From: Flavobacteriales bacterium UBA1937 | GTDB taxonomy: Bacteria > Bacteroidota > Bacteroidia > Flavobacteriales > Weeksellaceae | Assembly: GCA_002337005.1 (NCBI GenBank) | Contig: DDFD01000016.1 | Coordinates: 1 to 64,000, forward strand | DNA: 64,000 nucleotides | Direction of reading: 5' to 3' | In this document: positions 33,031 through 42,186 of the stretch, piece by piece | How the letters are laid out: every line of letters starts with the position of its first letter | Numbering within the stretch: position 1 is the first letter of the stretch | Translations under genes and position numbers: made by a program | Notes under the pieces: generated by a model | What the model was told of the DNA's origin: nothing | Database searches by the model: none | The model's input: only the letters and a program-made list of their open reading frames with translations

Positions 33031-34026
33031 TTAATTATGAATATTTTTTTTGATTGAGATTTTTAAAAATATATAAATAAATGCTGTAGGAATGACAACA
33101 ATAATATATGATAAAACATCAAAATTAGAAGTCTTAATGATAAATATATTAATTATTAACTGTACTAAAGCATAACCTAGGCTTACTAATCTTTGGTCTA
33201 TCTTTTTTTCGTTAGATAGCAATTGGTAAAGATGTCTTCTATGTGCTTTGAATATATTTTCCTTTAGTTTTAATCTTTCTAAAATAGTTAAAATCACTTC
33301 CGTACCATAAACTGTAAGAAAAAGCATCCATTTTAAATCTTTAGTAGTAATCATTAATAATCCTAAAAGAGCAATTACCCAAAAAGCAATTCCCATGCTT
33401 CCCACATCTCCCATAAAGCATTTTGCTTTTTTTCTATAATTAAAAAATAAAAAAACCAAAGTAGCCATAATTGGATAAATAATGAATTTATTATCTACAA
33501 AAAGCGTAATTCTGCTATTCACAAACCATAATGAACCTAAAATCACAAGACTGTATAAACCTGACATTCCATTAATACCATCCATAAAATTATAGGCGTT
33601 AAGAATTCCTATAATTAAAATGTATAAAATGGGAGCTGCCCAAATTGGTAAATTAGTAAAAACACCTATAAAGTATAATAAAAGTGTAACCGCTATAAAA
33701 TGAAAAACCAATCTAACTTTACTAGATAAATCTACTAAATCATCTACGAAACTTATAATGCAAATGGTAAACAAACCAGCACCAAAAATCAAGTAACTAT
33801 TAGGATGAAGAAAATAATCAAAATCCGAAAAAAAATTAAACCTAGAGATAAAAACTACTAAAAACATTAGAAAAACTAATGGAAATACAATACCTCCACC
33901 TCGTAGAGTAATCTGCGAGTGAGAACTTCTATGATTAGGCTTATCTATAATATTGTACTTATCTGCAATTTTAAAATAGAACAATTCTAATGCAAAAAGA
34001 ATGATAAAAATGATTATTAATTCCAT
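33031..34026 (-). CDS. WecA/WbpL-type polyprenyl-phosphate sugar-phosphate transferase
   Basis: A 331-residue integral membrane protein with about 10-11 membrane segments, of the glycosyltransferase-4 (MraY/WecA) superfamily. Motifs: HRSSHSQITLRGGG near the start, FVDDLVDLSSKVRL (metal-binding Asp pair), NAYNFMDGINGMSG, CFMGDVGS and the C-terminal HRRHLYQ loop. Such enzymes transfer a HexNAc-phosphate from UDP-sugar to undecaprenyl phosphate to start a glycan. Next to a WbpV-like SDR, it resembles the wbpV-wbpL pair of Pseudomonas O-antigen loci. The locus also encodes a PglC-like initiating enzyme, so two possible initiators are present. Spacing 3-7 bases on both sides. Confidence 0.87.
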   Translation of the reverse strand: MELIIIFIILFALELFYFKIADKYNIIDKPNHRSSHSQITLRGGGIVFPLVFLMFLVVFISRFNFFSDFDYFLHPNSYLIFGAGLFTICIISFVDDLVDLSSKVRLVFHFIAVTLLLYFIGVFTNLPIWAAPILYILIIGILNAYNFMDGINGMSGLYSLVILGSLWFVNSRITLFVDNKFIIYPIMATLVFLFFNYRKKAKCFMGDVGSMGIAFWVIALLGLLMITTKDLKWMLFLTVYGTEVILTILERLKLKENIFKAHRRHLYQLLSNEKKIDQRLVSLGYALVQLIINIFIIKTSNFDVLSYIIVVIPTAFIYIFLKISIKKNIHN

Positions 34027-34029
34027 AGT

Positions 34030-34917
34030 TTATTTAAAACCTTGTATCGTTTTTTTTAATCCATCTTGAGCGGAAATTTTTAGATTTTCTATTTCTAATG
34101 CAGATTTTATTTTATTATTAGATACCAAATAATTTTCTGTTAGTTTTTTTAGCCTTTCTGTATTGAGTGGCAATCTAAGAATATTTCCTATTTTGGCAAT
34201 TGAAACAACTAAACCTCTAGGAATTTTCCAAAATTTTTGTTTTTTACCAGAAACCTCAGCAATAATTCTAACTAACTCGTTAGTTGAAATACTCTCATCA
34301 TCTGCAAAATTATAAATTCCTGATGAAATATTTTTATTAAAAATCATTTCTAGAACTAAATAATTGAGATTATCAATACTTAGGAAAGATCGTTTGTTAT
34401 GAAAAGCAGCCAATGGATAAGGAATTCCTTTGTTTACAAGTTGATATAATAAATTTAAGTTCCCTTTGTTACCAGGACCGTGAATCATACATGGGCGAAT
34501 AATAAAAAGTCTTTTTCCTAAAGGTAATTCCTGAGCAATAAGAAACTCTTCTGCTAATAATTTTGATTTACCATAAGGTGTTTTAGGTGAAGAAATATGG
34601 TTTTCATCTAGAATCCCATCAACGGAATCAGCTGTTGCTTTTACACTGCTGAAATAAAAAAAATCTTCAATCTCTGAATTTAGAAAATCGTGAAACAATT
34701 TTTTGGTAAGTTCTGTATTAACCTCAAAATATTCTTTATCAGCAGATATATTTTCAGTATCATGAGCTTTTCCTGCTAAGTGAATTATTGCATTAGCTGG
34801 TATAAGACTCCAAGGTTTTCTTAGAGATAATGGAATTGTATAACAGTTATTATCCTCCAAAAATTTTGAAATATTTTTTCCTACAAAACCAGTTGCTCCT
34901 GTAATAATAATTTTCAT
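34030..34917 (-). CDS. SDR sugar-nucleotide reductase/epimerase (WbpV-like)
   Basis: A 295-residue extended SDR with the Rossmann motif TGATGFVGKNI (residues 6-16), AIIHLAGKAHDTEN, and the catalytic YGKSKLLAEEFL Tyr-x3-Lys. Neighbours and overall pattern (HDTEN, RPCMIHGPGNKGNLNLL) resemble the 4-keto-reductases WbpV/WreQ that make UDP-N-acetyl-D-quinovosamine from the 4-keto product of a WbpM-type dehydratase; a PglF/WbpM homologue is encoded at 56784. A UDP-glucose 4-epimerase-like role is the alternative. It overlaps the upstream glycosyltransferase gene by four bases. Confidence 0.75.
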   Translation of the reverse strand: MKIIITGATGFVGKNISKFLEDNNCYTIPLSLRKPWSLIPANAIIHLAGKAHDTENISADKEYFEVNTELTKKLFHDFLNSEIEDFFYFSSVKATADSVDGILDENHISSPKTPYGKSKLLAEEFLIAQELPLGKRLFIIRPCMIHGPGNKGNLNLLYQLVNKGIPYPLAAFHNKRSFLSIDNLNYLVLEMIFNKNISSGIYNFADDESISTNELVRIIAEVSGKKQKFWKIPRGLVVSIAKIGNILRLPLNTERLKKLTENYLVSNNKIKSALEIENLKISAQDGLKKTIQGFK

Positions 34918-36122
34918 TTATTATTCAATATTTTTTCCAAATTAGAGATACATTCATTCAATTTAAAATTTTTCTCAAAAAATATTCTTGAATTATTCCC
35001 TAGTGTTTTTAAATCTTGAAAAGATAATTCGGACATTTTAAGAATTATTTTTGCCAATTCTGTATAGTCACCTGCTGGTACTGCATAACCACAACCAGCT
35101 TCGTCTATATTATCTGCACCTTCACCGTTTAGCATCGCTATAATTGGCTTAGAAGCACTCATGTAAGCTTGAATTTTAGCTGGTACTGTAAGATTAAAAA
35201 TAGGATCATCTTTAAGGGTTACTAGCATTACATCTGCTTTTTCAAAAAAACTAGCCATAGCTTCTACTGGAAATCTACCTGGTAAATACACATTTTCATG
35301 CAATTGATGCTCTTTTATAAAGTCTTTAACGAAAGGCATTTTTCTACCATCCCCTACCAAAATAAATTTGATGTTTTTTTGGTCTTTAAGGATTAGGATA
35401 GCCTTCATTATATTTTCTAAATCTTGTGCTTCACCGATATTCCCCGCAAACATTACTTTAAATCCTTGAGGAAGTTGAGGTATAGGATAATTTTTATCGC
35501 CTTCTGAAATACTATCTTCTGCCCAATTAGGAAAATAAACAATTTTATCATCAAAGCTTCCTTTTTGGTTGATTGCTTTTCTGAAGCCTTTAGACGTGAT
35601 TAAGATTTTATCAGAATTTCTATAAAAATTCTTAACAACTGACTCATAATAATTAAGTATCAATTTATTTTTAATTCCACCAGCAATAGAAAGGCTCTCT
35701 GGCCAAAGATCCATTACCCAAAAATACACAGGTGTTTTCCAAAGTTTTTTAAACAAAAGAGCAGGATAAAACTGGGTAATAGGTGATGGTTCGTGAACAA
35801 TTATAGCATCATACTTATTTTTAAAACCAAGAACTAATGCTTTGAGAGATGCAAAAAAAGCAAAACTGTAATAATTAAGAAACAATCTAATACCACCTCC
35901 ATTTCCTCTGGGCAATAATAGTGAACGAAAGATTTTAACTCCATTTACTACTTGTTTTCTATTTTTGAAAAACCCATACTCGGGATAAATTTTACCTTCC
36001 GGATAATTTGGAATACCAGTGAGTACAGTTACATTATGACCACGTTTTTGAAGCTCAAAAGCCATATCTGTACTTTTAAATGTTTCAGGATAAAAATATT
36101 GTGTAATGATTAGAATATTCAT
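34914..36122 (-). CDS. Glycosyltransferase, WbuB-like (N-acetyl-L-fucosamine transferase candidate)
   Basis: A 402-residue GT4/GT-B enzyme. It begins MNILIITQYFYPETF, has GHNVTVLTGIPNYPEGKIY, YFWVMDLWPESLSIAGG, the nucleotide-sugar region VMFAGNIGEAQDLEN and the late QAYMSASKPIIAMLNGEGA acidic region. This is the WbuB type that transfers N-acetyl-L-fucosamine in E. coli O26. Its position directly after capG-like UDP-L-FucNAc 2-epimerase makes that donor likely. Specificity is inferred from context, not proven by sequence. Confidence 0.82.
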   Translation of the reverse strand: MNILIITQYFYPETFKSTDMAFELQKRGHNVTVLTGIPNYPEGKIYPEYGFFKNRKQVVNGVKIFRSLLLPRGNGGGIRLFLNYYSFAFFASLKALVLGFKNKYDAIIVHEPSPITQFYPALLFKKLWKTPVYFWVMDLWPESLSIAGGIKNKLILNYYESVVKNFYRNSDKILITSKGFRKAINQKGSFDDKIVYFPNWAEDSISEGDKNYPIPQLPQGFKVMFAGNIGEAQDLENIMKAILILKDQKNIKFILVGDGRKMPFVKDFIKEHQLHENVYLPGRFPVEAMASFFEKADVMLVTLKDDPIFNLTVPAKIQAYMSASKPIIAMLNGEGADNIDEAGCGYAVPAGDYTELAKIILKMSELSFQDLKTLGNNSRIFFEKNFKLNECISNLEKILNNK

Positions 36123-36125
36123 TCT

Positions 36126-37262
36126 CTACTTCTTACTCCAAACTACTCTGTTTACATAATCTGTGTAAGAAAGAATAATCCTTACTACTTTATCAGAAAC
36201 ATTTGGCATGCTATAATCTGCTACTCTTCTGAAATTTCTTTCCTCATAGATATTTTGTTCTTGCAATTGCACTAAACCTTGTAAAATTCTCTCAGGAGAT
36301 AAGCCTACCATCATTACACTCGCTTCTTCCATAGCTTCTGGTCTTTCGTGTGCATCTCTTATATTTAAAGCTCTGAAATTAAGAATTGAAGACTCTTCAG
36401 AAATGGTACCCGAATCCGAAAGTACTGCATAAGAATTCATTTGAAGTGCATTATAATCATGGAAACCTAGTGGTTTTAGAAACTGTATTTCTGGTCTTAC
36501 TTGTATTTGTTTTTTATCTATCATATTTCTTGTTCTAGGGTGTGTAGAAACAATGATTGGATAACTAAATTTTTCTGCTATTGAGTTTAAACTCTCTATT
36601 AATCCATTGAAATTCTTTTCAGAGTTTATGTTCTCCTCTCTGTGAGAAGATACCACAAAATATTTTCCTTTTTCAAGATTTAACCTAGATAATACATCAG
36701 AATTTTTAATCTCAGGTAAGTAATGATTAAGTACTTCGAACATAGGAGAACCTGTTTTGATAATTCTATCTGCTGGTAACCCTTCTCTTAATAGGTATTC
36801 TCTAGCGATATCAGAATAGGTAAGGTTAATATCTGAAGTATGATCTACAATTTTACGATTGGTTTCTTCTGGTACTCTTTGGTCGAAACAACGGTTGCCT
36901 GCTTCCATGTGGAAAATAGGAATTTGTCTCTTTTTAGCAGGGATTGCACATAAACAAGAATTGGTATCACCCAAAACCAAAAAAGCATCTGGTTGTAATT
37001 CTTCTAAAAGCGGATCTATTTTTATTAAAATATTTCCTACTGTTTCGGTAGCAGTTTTACCAGCAGCTTCTAAGAAATAATCTGGTTTACGAAGTCCTAA
37101 ATCTTCGAAAAATATTTGGTTAAGCTCATAGTCATAATTTTGACCAGTATGCACAATTGTATGTTCTATAGCTTCAGAACGGTCTAATGCTGTAAGCACT
37201 CTTGCTAAACGAATTATTTCTGGACGGGTACCAACCACCGTCATTACTTTTAATTTTTTCAT
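36126..37262 (-). CDS. capG: UDP-N-acetyl-L-fucosamine 2-epimerase (CapG/FnlC/WbjD-like)
   Basis: A 378-residue protein of the non-hydrolysing UDP-GlcNAc 2-epimerase (WecB) fold: VVGTRPEIIRLARVL, VHTGQNYDYELNQIFFEDL, LVLGDTNSCLCAIPAKK, FHMEAGNRCFDQRVPEETNRKI in pieces, SSHREENI, STHPRTR and LSDSGTISEESS. Within the family, the RCFDQRVPEE variant and the adjacency to capE and capF point to the last step of UDP-L-FucNAc synthesis, the 2-epimerisation of the pneumosamine intermediate. Gaps are 3 and 16 bases. Confidence 0.88.
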   Translation of the reverse strand: MKKLKVMTVVGTRPEIIRLARVLTALDRSEAIEHTIVHTGQNYDYELNQIFFEDLGLRKPDYFLEAAGKTATETVGNILIKIDPLLEELQPDAFLVLGDTNSCLCAIPAKKRQIPIFHMEAGNRCFDQRVPEETNRKIVDHTSDINLTYSDIAREYLLREGLPADRIIKTGSPMFEVLNHYLPEIKNSDVLSRLNLEKGKYFVVSSHREENINSEKNFNGLIESLNSIAEKFSYPIIVSTHPRTRNMIDKKQIQVRPEIQFLKPLGFHDYNALQMNSYAVLSDSGTISEESSILNFRALNIRDAHERPEAMEEASVMMVGLSPERILQGLVQLQEQNIYEERNFRRVADYSMPNVSDKVVRIILSYTDYVNRVVWSKK

Positions 37263-37278
37263 GTCTATTTTATAAGAT

Positions 37279-38406
37279 TTACACTTCTACGAAGTATGTA
37301 TCTGGATTTTGTGGGTTATAGGGTTCGTTAATCCAGAACATCGTATATAACTCTTCATCTCCAATATTTTTAATATTATGGGTGTACCAAATGGGCATAT
37401 CTACATAAGATGGTTTTGTACCATCTAAGTAAAAATCATACACTTGGTCTGAATCTATTTTTCTTAATTGAATTAAAGCTTTTCCCTTAATCACAGCAAA
37501 TCTTTCTATTTTTCTGGTATGAAAATGATTACCTCTCGTGATGCCAGGTACTGTGGTAGAGAAAGAGCATTGCCCTCCAATTCCTAACCTTATCAATTCT
37601 ACAAAAGCACCTCTGTTATCTGTATGCTGAGTGAATTTTACTGGATAATGATTTTCTAAATCAATATAACACCTAAAGGTATTGAAAAGATTATAATCAA
37701 ATGGTGTTTTTAGTTCTGGAATTTCACCATTGTCTAGATATAAATTTTTGTAAGTTTCTAGTTTGGCTAAAACTTCTGTCACTTTATGCGTAGAAGTGTA
37801 AGGCACAGCATAGACTTCTTCTGAAACTCCAGTTTCAATTTTATTGATAATTTCTTGCACCAATTCTCCTACATAGATTAGGTTTACTTCACCATCTTGT
37901 TGTACTTCAGGTGTTTCACCGTGGGTTAGCTTATGACAAAAAGTAGCAATAAAGGAATTATAATTAGGCATTCCGAAAGGTCCAAAAACATTCGGAATAA
38001 CCAATCCTGTGAATTTACCACCTGCATTGTTAGCCCAATTTGCGAGTAATTCTCTCCCTTCTTTTTTAGATTTTCCGTAGAGATTATCTTTTTCTTCTTG
38101 CGAAGAAGAGGAAAACAGAACATGCGCTTTTGATTGAGTTTTTTCAAGAGCAGCAATGAGTTGTTTTACCAAATTGATATTGGTTTGATAGAGAACTTCT
38201 GGATCTGGATGGCGGTTCATAGCAGCTAGATGAACAACTACATCACACTCTGAGACGAATTTTTCTAATTTTTGATTGTCTTGAAAGAATGAAATATCAT
38301 AAAAAACCCTTTCATACTTTTCAGGATTTAAACCGAGTGTATTGTACAAATGAGTTCCTACAAAACCTTCTTGACCTGTAATTCCTATTTTTATCACTTT
38401 ACTCAT
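37279..38406 (-). CDS. capF: UDP-2-acetamido-2,6-dideoxy-hexulose reductase/epimerase CapF (FnlB/WbjC)
   Basis: A 375-residue two-domain enzyme. Residues 1 to about 245 form an SDR domain (GITGQEGFVGTHL, CDVVVHLAAMNRHPDPEVLY, LYGKSKKEGREL with Tyr-x3-Lys), and residues 250-375 a cupin (FTQHTDNRGAFVE, TRGNHFHTRKIERFAVIKG, IWYTHNIKN). This SDR-cupin fusion is specific to CapF, which performs C3 epimerisation and C4 reduction in UDP-L-FucNAc synthesis. It lies 3 bases after the small cupin gene and 16 before capG. Confidence 0.92.
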   Translation of the reverse strand: MSKVIKIGITGQEGFVGTHLYNTLGLNPEKYERVFYDISFFQDNQKLEKFVSECDVVVHLAAMNRHPDPEVLYQTNINLVKQLIAALEKTQSKAHVLFSSSSQEEKDNLYGKSKKEGRELLANWANNAGGKFTGLVIPNVFGPFGMPNYNSFIATFCHKLTHGETPEVQQDGEVNLIYVGELVQEIINKIETGVSEEVYAVPYTSTHKVTEVLAKLETYKNLYLDNGEIPELKTPFDYNLFNTFRCYIDLENHYPVKFTQHTDNRGAFVELIRLGIGGQCSFSTTVPGITRGNHFHTRKIERFAVIKGKALIQLRKIDSDQVYDFYLDGTKPSYVDMPIWYTHNIKNIGDEELYTMFWINEPYNPQNPDTYFVEV

Positions 38407-38409
38407 TTT

Positions 38410-38826
38410 TTAAAATTCAAATACTTCTAAAGGAAATTTATATTCATCTTTAATTTCTCCTAATGCATAATCTGCCATCACTAATAATTGAGAATTTTCT
38501 TCTAATGCCTTAATACCAGTTAAAAAACCGCTCGGAACATGAAGAAAATCTAAAGTCTTTTTTTCTAATACAAATTCAAAGCTAGCATTAGTACCAGAAG
38601 GATTTTCCCAATGATCGGGTTCAATGACTTTAATTAAGAATGAACCATTAATGGCAGAAAACCACCTTTGCTCAATTTTATGACCTTGCCAAGCTCTAAT
38701 ATTTTCTGTAGATTGATTTTCTATCGTATAGATTCTCTTAATTTGCGAAGCATCAAAATCATTGTTATATCGCAGAGAACCTCTATGATCCTGAAATAAA
38801 CTGCCTTCGTGGAGAAATGGTTTCAT
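38410..38826 (-). CDS. WxcM-like cupin (sugar isomerase/epimerase-like)
   Basis: A 138-residue single-domain cupin related to the RmlC and WxcM/FdtA families: FQDHRGSLRYNNDFD at the front, IKRIYTIENQSTENIRAWQGHKIEQRWF in the centre, FLHVPSGFLTGIKAL near the end. Bacteroidota loci often carry such a gene between capE and capF. Its catalytic role there is not known to me; it may assist the epimerisation by CapF or modify another sugar. Gaps are 21 bases to capE and 3 to capF. Confidence 0.78.
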   Translation of the reverse strand: MKPFLHEGSLFQDHRGSLRYNNDFDASQIKRIYTIENQSTENIRAWQGHKIEQRWFSAINGSFLIKVIEPDHWENPSGTNASFEFVLEKKTLDFLHVPSGFLTGIKALEENSQLLVMADYALGEIKDEYKFPLEVFEF

Positions 38827-38847
38827 AATTATTGTTTTTTGAGAATG

Positions 38848-39885
38848 TTACATTGGATATTGCAAAACATTTTCTCCAAAAACTTCTTTTCTAACAAGTG
38901 GCAATTTAGAAATGAGGTTTTTAAGCCCTTCTACCCCTTGCTGTTCTGTATTATGAGAATGATAATCTTCTATCTTGGCAACATCTTCTTCTCCTTCAGA
39001 AAAATATTTTGCATAATTAAGGTCTCTGTTATCTGCTGGTATTCTATAAAACTCACCCATATCTTCTGCTTTCATCATTTCTTCTCTGGTGCATAAAGTT
39101 TCATAGAGTTTTTCGCCGTGTCTGGTACCAATAATTTTTATTGGGACTTCTTTCCCTGTTAATTCAATTAATGCTTTGGCTAAATCTCCAATACTACCTG
39201 CTGGAGCTTTGTTTACAAACAAATCTCCTGCATTACCATGTTCGAATGCAAATAAGACTAAATCTACCGCATCTTCTAATGACATAAAAAAACGAGACAT
39301 ATTAGGGTCTGTAATAGTAATTGGTTCACCTTTTTGAATTTGATTTAAAAATAAAGGAATTACAGATCCTCTAGATGCCATTACATTTCCGTATCTGGTA
39401 AGACAAACAGTAGTATCTTTGAGATTTCTAGATTCTGCTACGGCTACTTTTTCCATCATTGCTTTAGAAATTCCCATCGCATTGATAGGATAAGCTGCTT
39501 TATCAGTAGAAAGGCAAATGATTTTTTTCACTCCACTATTAGCTGCAGCTCTAATTACATTTTGAGTTCCCTCTACATTGGTTTTTACTGCCTGCATAGG
39601 AAAAAATTCACAAGAAGGTACTTGCTTAAGCGCTGCGGCATGGAATATGTAGTCTACTCCCCTAGTTGCTGGTTCTACAGAAGAATAATCTCTTACATCC
39701 CCTATATAATATTTGATTTTATCGTTTTTATAGAGATTTCTCATATCATCTTGTTTCTTTTCGTCTCTGGAGAAGATTCTGATTTCTGAGAAATGGTCTG
39801 TATGAAGGAAACGATTAAGTACTGCAGTGCCAAAAGAACCTGTACCGCCTGTAATAAGTAGAATTTTATTTTTAATTGTTTGCAT
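38848..39885 (-). CDS. capE: UDP-N-acetylglucosamine 4,6-dehydratase/5-epimerase CapE (FnlA/WbjB)
   Basis: A 345-residue extended SDR that starts UDP-L-FucNAc synthesis from UDP-GlcNAc. It has TGGTGSFGT (12-20), RDEKKQDDMRN, FHAAALKQVPSCEFFPMQAV, and the dehydratase-type active site with Met instead of Tyr in INAMGISKAMMEK. This short, soluble form lacks the membrane domain of PglF/WbpM. With the genes downstream it completes the CapE-CapF-CapG pathway. It overlaps the upstream glycosyltransferase gene by 14 bases. Confidence 0.92.
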   Translation of the reverse strand: MQTIKNKILLITGGTGSFGTAVLNRFLHTDHFSEIRIFSRDEKKQDDMRNLYKNDKIKYYIGDVRDYSSVEPATRGVDYIFHAAALKQVPSCEFFPMQAVKTNVEGTQNVIRAAANSGVKKIICLSTDKAAYPINAMGISKAMMEKVAVAESRNLKDTTVCLTRYGNVMASRGSVIPLFLNQIQKGEPITITDPNMSRFFMSLEDAVDLVLFAFEHGNAGDLFVNKAPAGSIGDLAKALIELTGKEVPIKIIGTRHGEKLYETLCTREEMMKAEDMGEFYRIPADNRDLNYAKYFSEGEEDVAKIEDYHSHNTEQQGVEGLKNLISKLPLVRKEVFGENVLQYPM

Positions 39886-41008
39886 TTTTTTCTTTACTAA
39901 TTTGTTCTAAAATATTGAGATAAGATTTGGTTCTATCCATACTTGTTCCAAATCTTTTAAGATTTTCTGTACCTTTCTGGATTAAATCCTTTCTAAGGTT
40001 TTCGTTAGAAGCAAGTTCAAAAATTGCTTTAGCATACTCTTCCGAATCTATCGGATTACAAAAATACGCAGAATTTCCACATATATCTCTAGAAAATCCC
40101 ATATCTGATGCAATTATTGGCTTTTTCATAAACATTGCTTCTAAATAAGTTGTGGAAAAGGTTTCTAATAGAGATGGCATGAAAACCAAATCAATTTGTT
40201 TGTAGAGTGAGGGTAAGTTTTCTCCTTTTACTCTACCAAGAAAATTAATGTAAGTTTTATGCTTTTCGGAGAAAGCTACTTCATCTTCATTAATACTTAT
40301 GTGAAATTTAAAATTGTTCCAATTGTACTTCTCTGAAAGAGCATCTATAACTTCAGGTAAAATTTCTATATTTTTATGTTTATAGTTGGCTGTTAGAAAT
40401 AATACATTAGTCTGGTCATCTTCTATTCCGAAATTATACTGATTAATTGATGAGTTTGGGTTATAAAAGACATTATTGAGTGTATTAGAAATACAAATAC
40501 ACTTAACTTTATTGGTGTAATTTTTTTGATAAAAATTTTGAGCATACTTGGTTTCAAAAACAAGGGTATCAGAATTTTTATTAAAGAAAAAGACTTTAAA
40601 ATAATTGAGTAACTTATATTTTAAATTGTCTAGCCATTTTAGTTTATTATAAAATGGAGAATCAGGAAAAATGATATACCCCCATGCAAAACCCACCATT
40701 TTAGGAACATTACTTTTGTGATAAGAAGGTCCGAAAACTGTAAAAATCACATCTGGAGAAATATTATTTTCTAGCACTTTCATTGATTTTCTTCTTTTTA
40801 AAATAGAGATTTCTTCATCTTGTTTTAAACTGTAAAACTTAAAATTACTTGGAAAGTTAGTTTTATCAACAACGTTAGAAAAGTTTTTAGATTCTACAAT
40901 ATGATAATCGTGTTCCTTTTGCAAATTTTTTAAATCATCAAGAAATGAAATGGCTACTTGCAAACCTCCACCGGCATATAAATTAGAACAGTCTATTAAT
41001 AATTTCAT
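39872..41008 (-). CDS. Glycosyltransferase (GT4-like)
   Basis: A 378-residue GT-B protein starting MKLLIDCSNLYAGGGLQVAIS. The C-terminal Rossmann half has VLFLTANYKHKNIEILPEV, LGRVKGENLPSLYKQIDLVFMPSLLETFSTTYLEAM, with the family's late acidic pair, and IASDMGFSRDICGNSAYFCNP. The donor and acceptor cannot be deduced. The gene is on the minus strand inside the polysaccharide locus, and its end overlaps the capE start by 14 bases. Confidence 0.8.
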   Translation of the reverse strand: MKLLIDCSNLYAGGGLQVAISFLDDLKNLQKEHDYHIVESKNFSNVVDKTNFPSNFKFYSLKQDEEISILKRRKSMKVLENNISPDVIFTVFGPSYHKSNVPKMVGFAWGYIIFPDSPFYNKLKWLDNLKYKLLNYFKVFFFNKNSDTLVFETKYAQNFYQKNYTNKVKCICISNTLNNVFYNPNSSINQYNFGIEDDQTNVLFLTANYKHKNIEILPEVIDALSEKYNWNNFKFHISINEDEVAFSEKHKTYINFLGRVKGENLPSLYKQIDLVFMPSLLETFSTTYLEAMFMKKPIIASDMGFSRDICGNSAYFCNPIDSEEYAKAIFELASNENLRKDLIQKGTENLKRFGTSMDRTKSYLNILEQISKEKNANN

Positions 41009-41039
41009 TTTTTAAAATTTCAATACGTTTTAATGGTGT

Positions 41040-42182
41040 TTAACTTAAATTAGAAAAAAACTGATGCCATTCCATCATAATATTCTCTTTACAAAATTGT
41101 TTTCCTTTTAAATATGAGTTTATCCCTTTTTGTACTCTAACATTATCATTCTTTATAAGATTTACAATTGCTTCAGAAAATTTTTCCACATTATTAGCCT
41201 CTACTAAAACACCAATATCATCATTTATTATCAGCTCCCCTGGACCTTCTGGACAGTCAAAGCTTACAATTGGTAAACCACAATTCATTGCTTCTATGAA
41301 TACCAAAGAAAAGCCTTCATATCTTGATGAAAACAAAAACAGTGAACTTTTCAATAATTCATTTTCTATATCTTTAGTTACACCATTTAAAAAAATATTA
41401 TTCTTTAAATCATTTTTCTCTATTTCTTGGTTTAATAAAGTTTCCCATTCTCCTTGACCAAAAATATGAAGTTCCCAATCTTTCAAATCATTTTTAGCTA
41501 AAGCCCATGATTTTATAAGCATATCAAAACCTTTTTGGGCATCTAATTTACCAATAGCTATGGCTCTTTTATTAAAACCATCTATTCTTTTAGCACCACT
41601 AATAGAGGAAAAATTATAAATTTGACGTACATTTTTATTAGTTGATTTCCACTCTTTCAAATCCTTCTTCGTAAGCACTACTACAGCATCTAATTTTTGG
41701 GTTTGATAAATCAATTGCTTAGTTCTTATACTACCAATTATTCTGTTTTTAAAATTATTATTTCTAGCAACTAGAAATTGCTTTCTAAAGTTTTTGGCAA
41801 AATGAGCTTCAAAAATTTTTTTGCAATCAGAGTTTAAATATGATAGAAACTCTAACTCTTTTCCTCCAGTAGAAATACATATTTCAATATCACTATTTTT
41901 AATAATATTTTCTAATTGTCTTTTATAAATTCTTAGTTTTTTTCTAATATGTATATATTTTTTAAATATACCTTTTTTAAAGTCTAGATTAAAATTTAAA
42001 TTAAGATGATATACTTTAACCTTATCACTTAACTTAAAAAAAAAGGGTTTATTTAATTGATCTGTGGTTACCAAAGTAATTTGATATCCTAAATTATCTG
42101 CTAGGTAGTTCATTTTTTCGGTAAGAATCCTTTCCATACCACCTGGGTTATACATTGAAGGGACACAATATAGAATTTTCAT
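41040..42182 (-). CDS. Glycosyltransferase family 4
   Basis: A 380-residue GT-B protein of the GT4 (GumH/WabH-like) type: CVPSMYNPGGMERILTEKM at the start, KKIFEAHFAKNFRKQF, the donor-binding KRAIAIGKLDAQKGFDMLIKSW, and LFLFSSRYEGFSLVFIEAMNCGLPIVSFD with the conserved Glu pair. It probably adds one sugar to the repeat unit on the cytoplasmic side. Four bases separate it from the upstream GT gene and 31 from the downstream one. Confidence 0.85.
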   Translation of the reverse strand: MKILYCVPSMYNPGGMERILTEKMNYLADNLGYQITLVTTDQLNKPFFFKLSDKVKVYHLNLNFNLDFKKGIFKKYIHIRKKLRIYKRQLENIIKNSDIEICISTGGKELEFLSYLNSDCKKIFEAHFAKNFRKQFLVARNNNFKNRIIGSIRTKQLIYQTQKLDAVVVLTKKDLKEWKSTNKNVRQIYNFSSISGAKRIDGFNKRAIAIGKLDAQKGFDMLIKSWALAKNDLKDWELHIFGQGEWETLLNQEIEKNDLKNNIFLNGVTKDIENELLKSSLFLFSSRYEGFSLVFIEAMNCGLPIVSFDCPEGPGELIINDDIGVLVEANNVEKFSEAIVNLIKNDNVRVQKGINSYLKGKQFCKENIMMEWHQFFSNLS

Positions 42183-42186
42183 AAGC

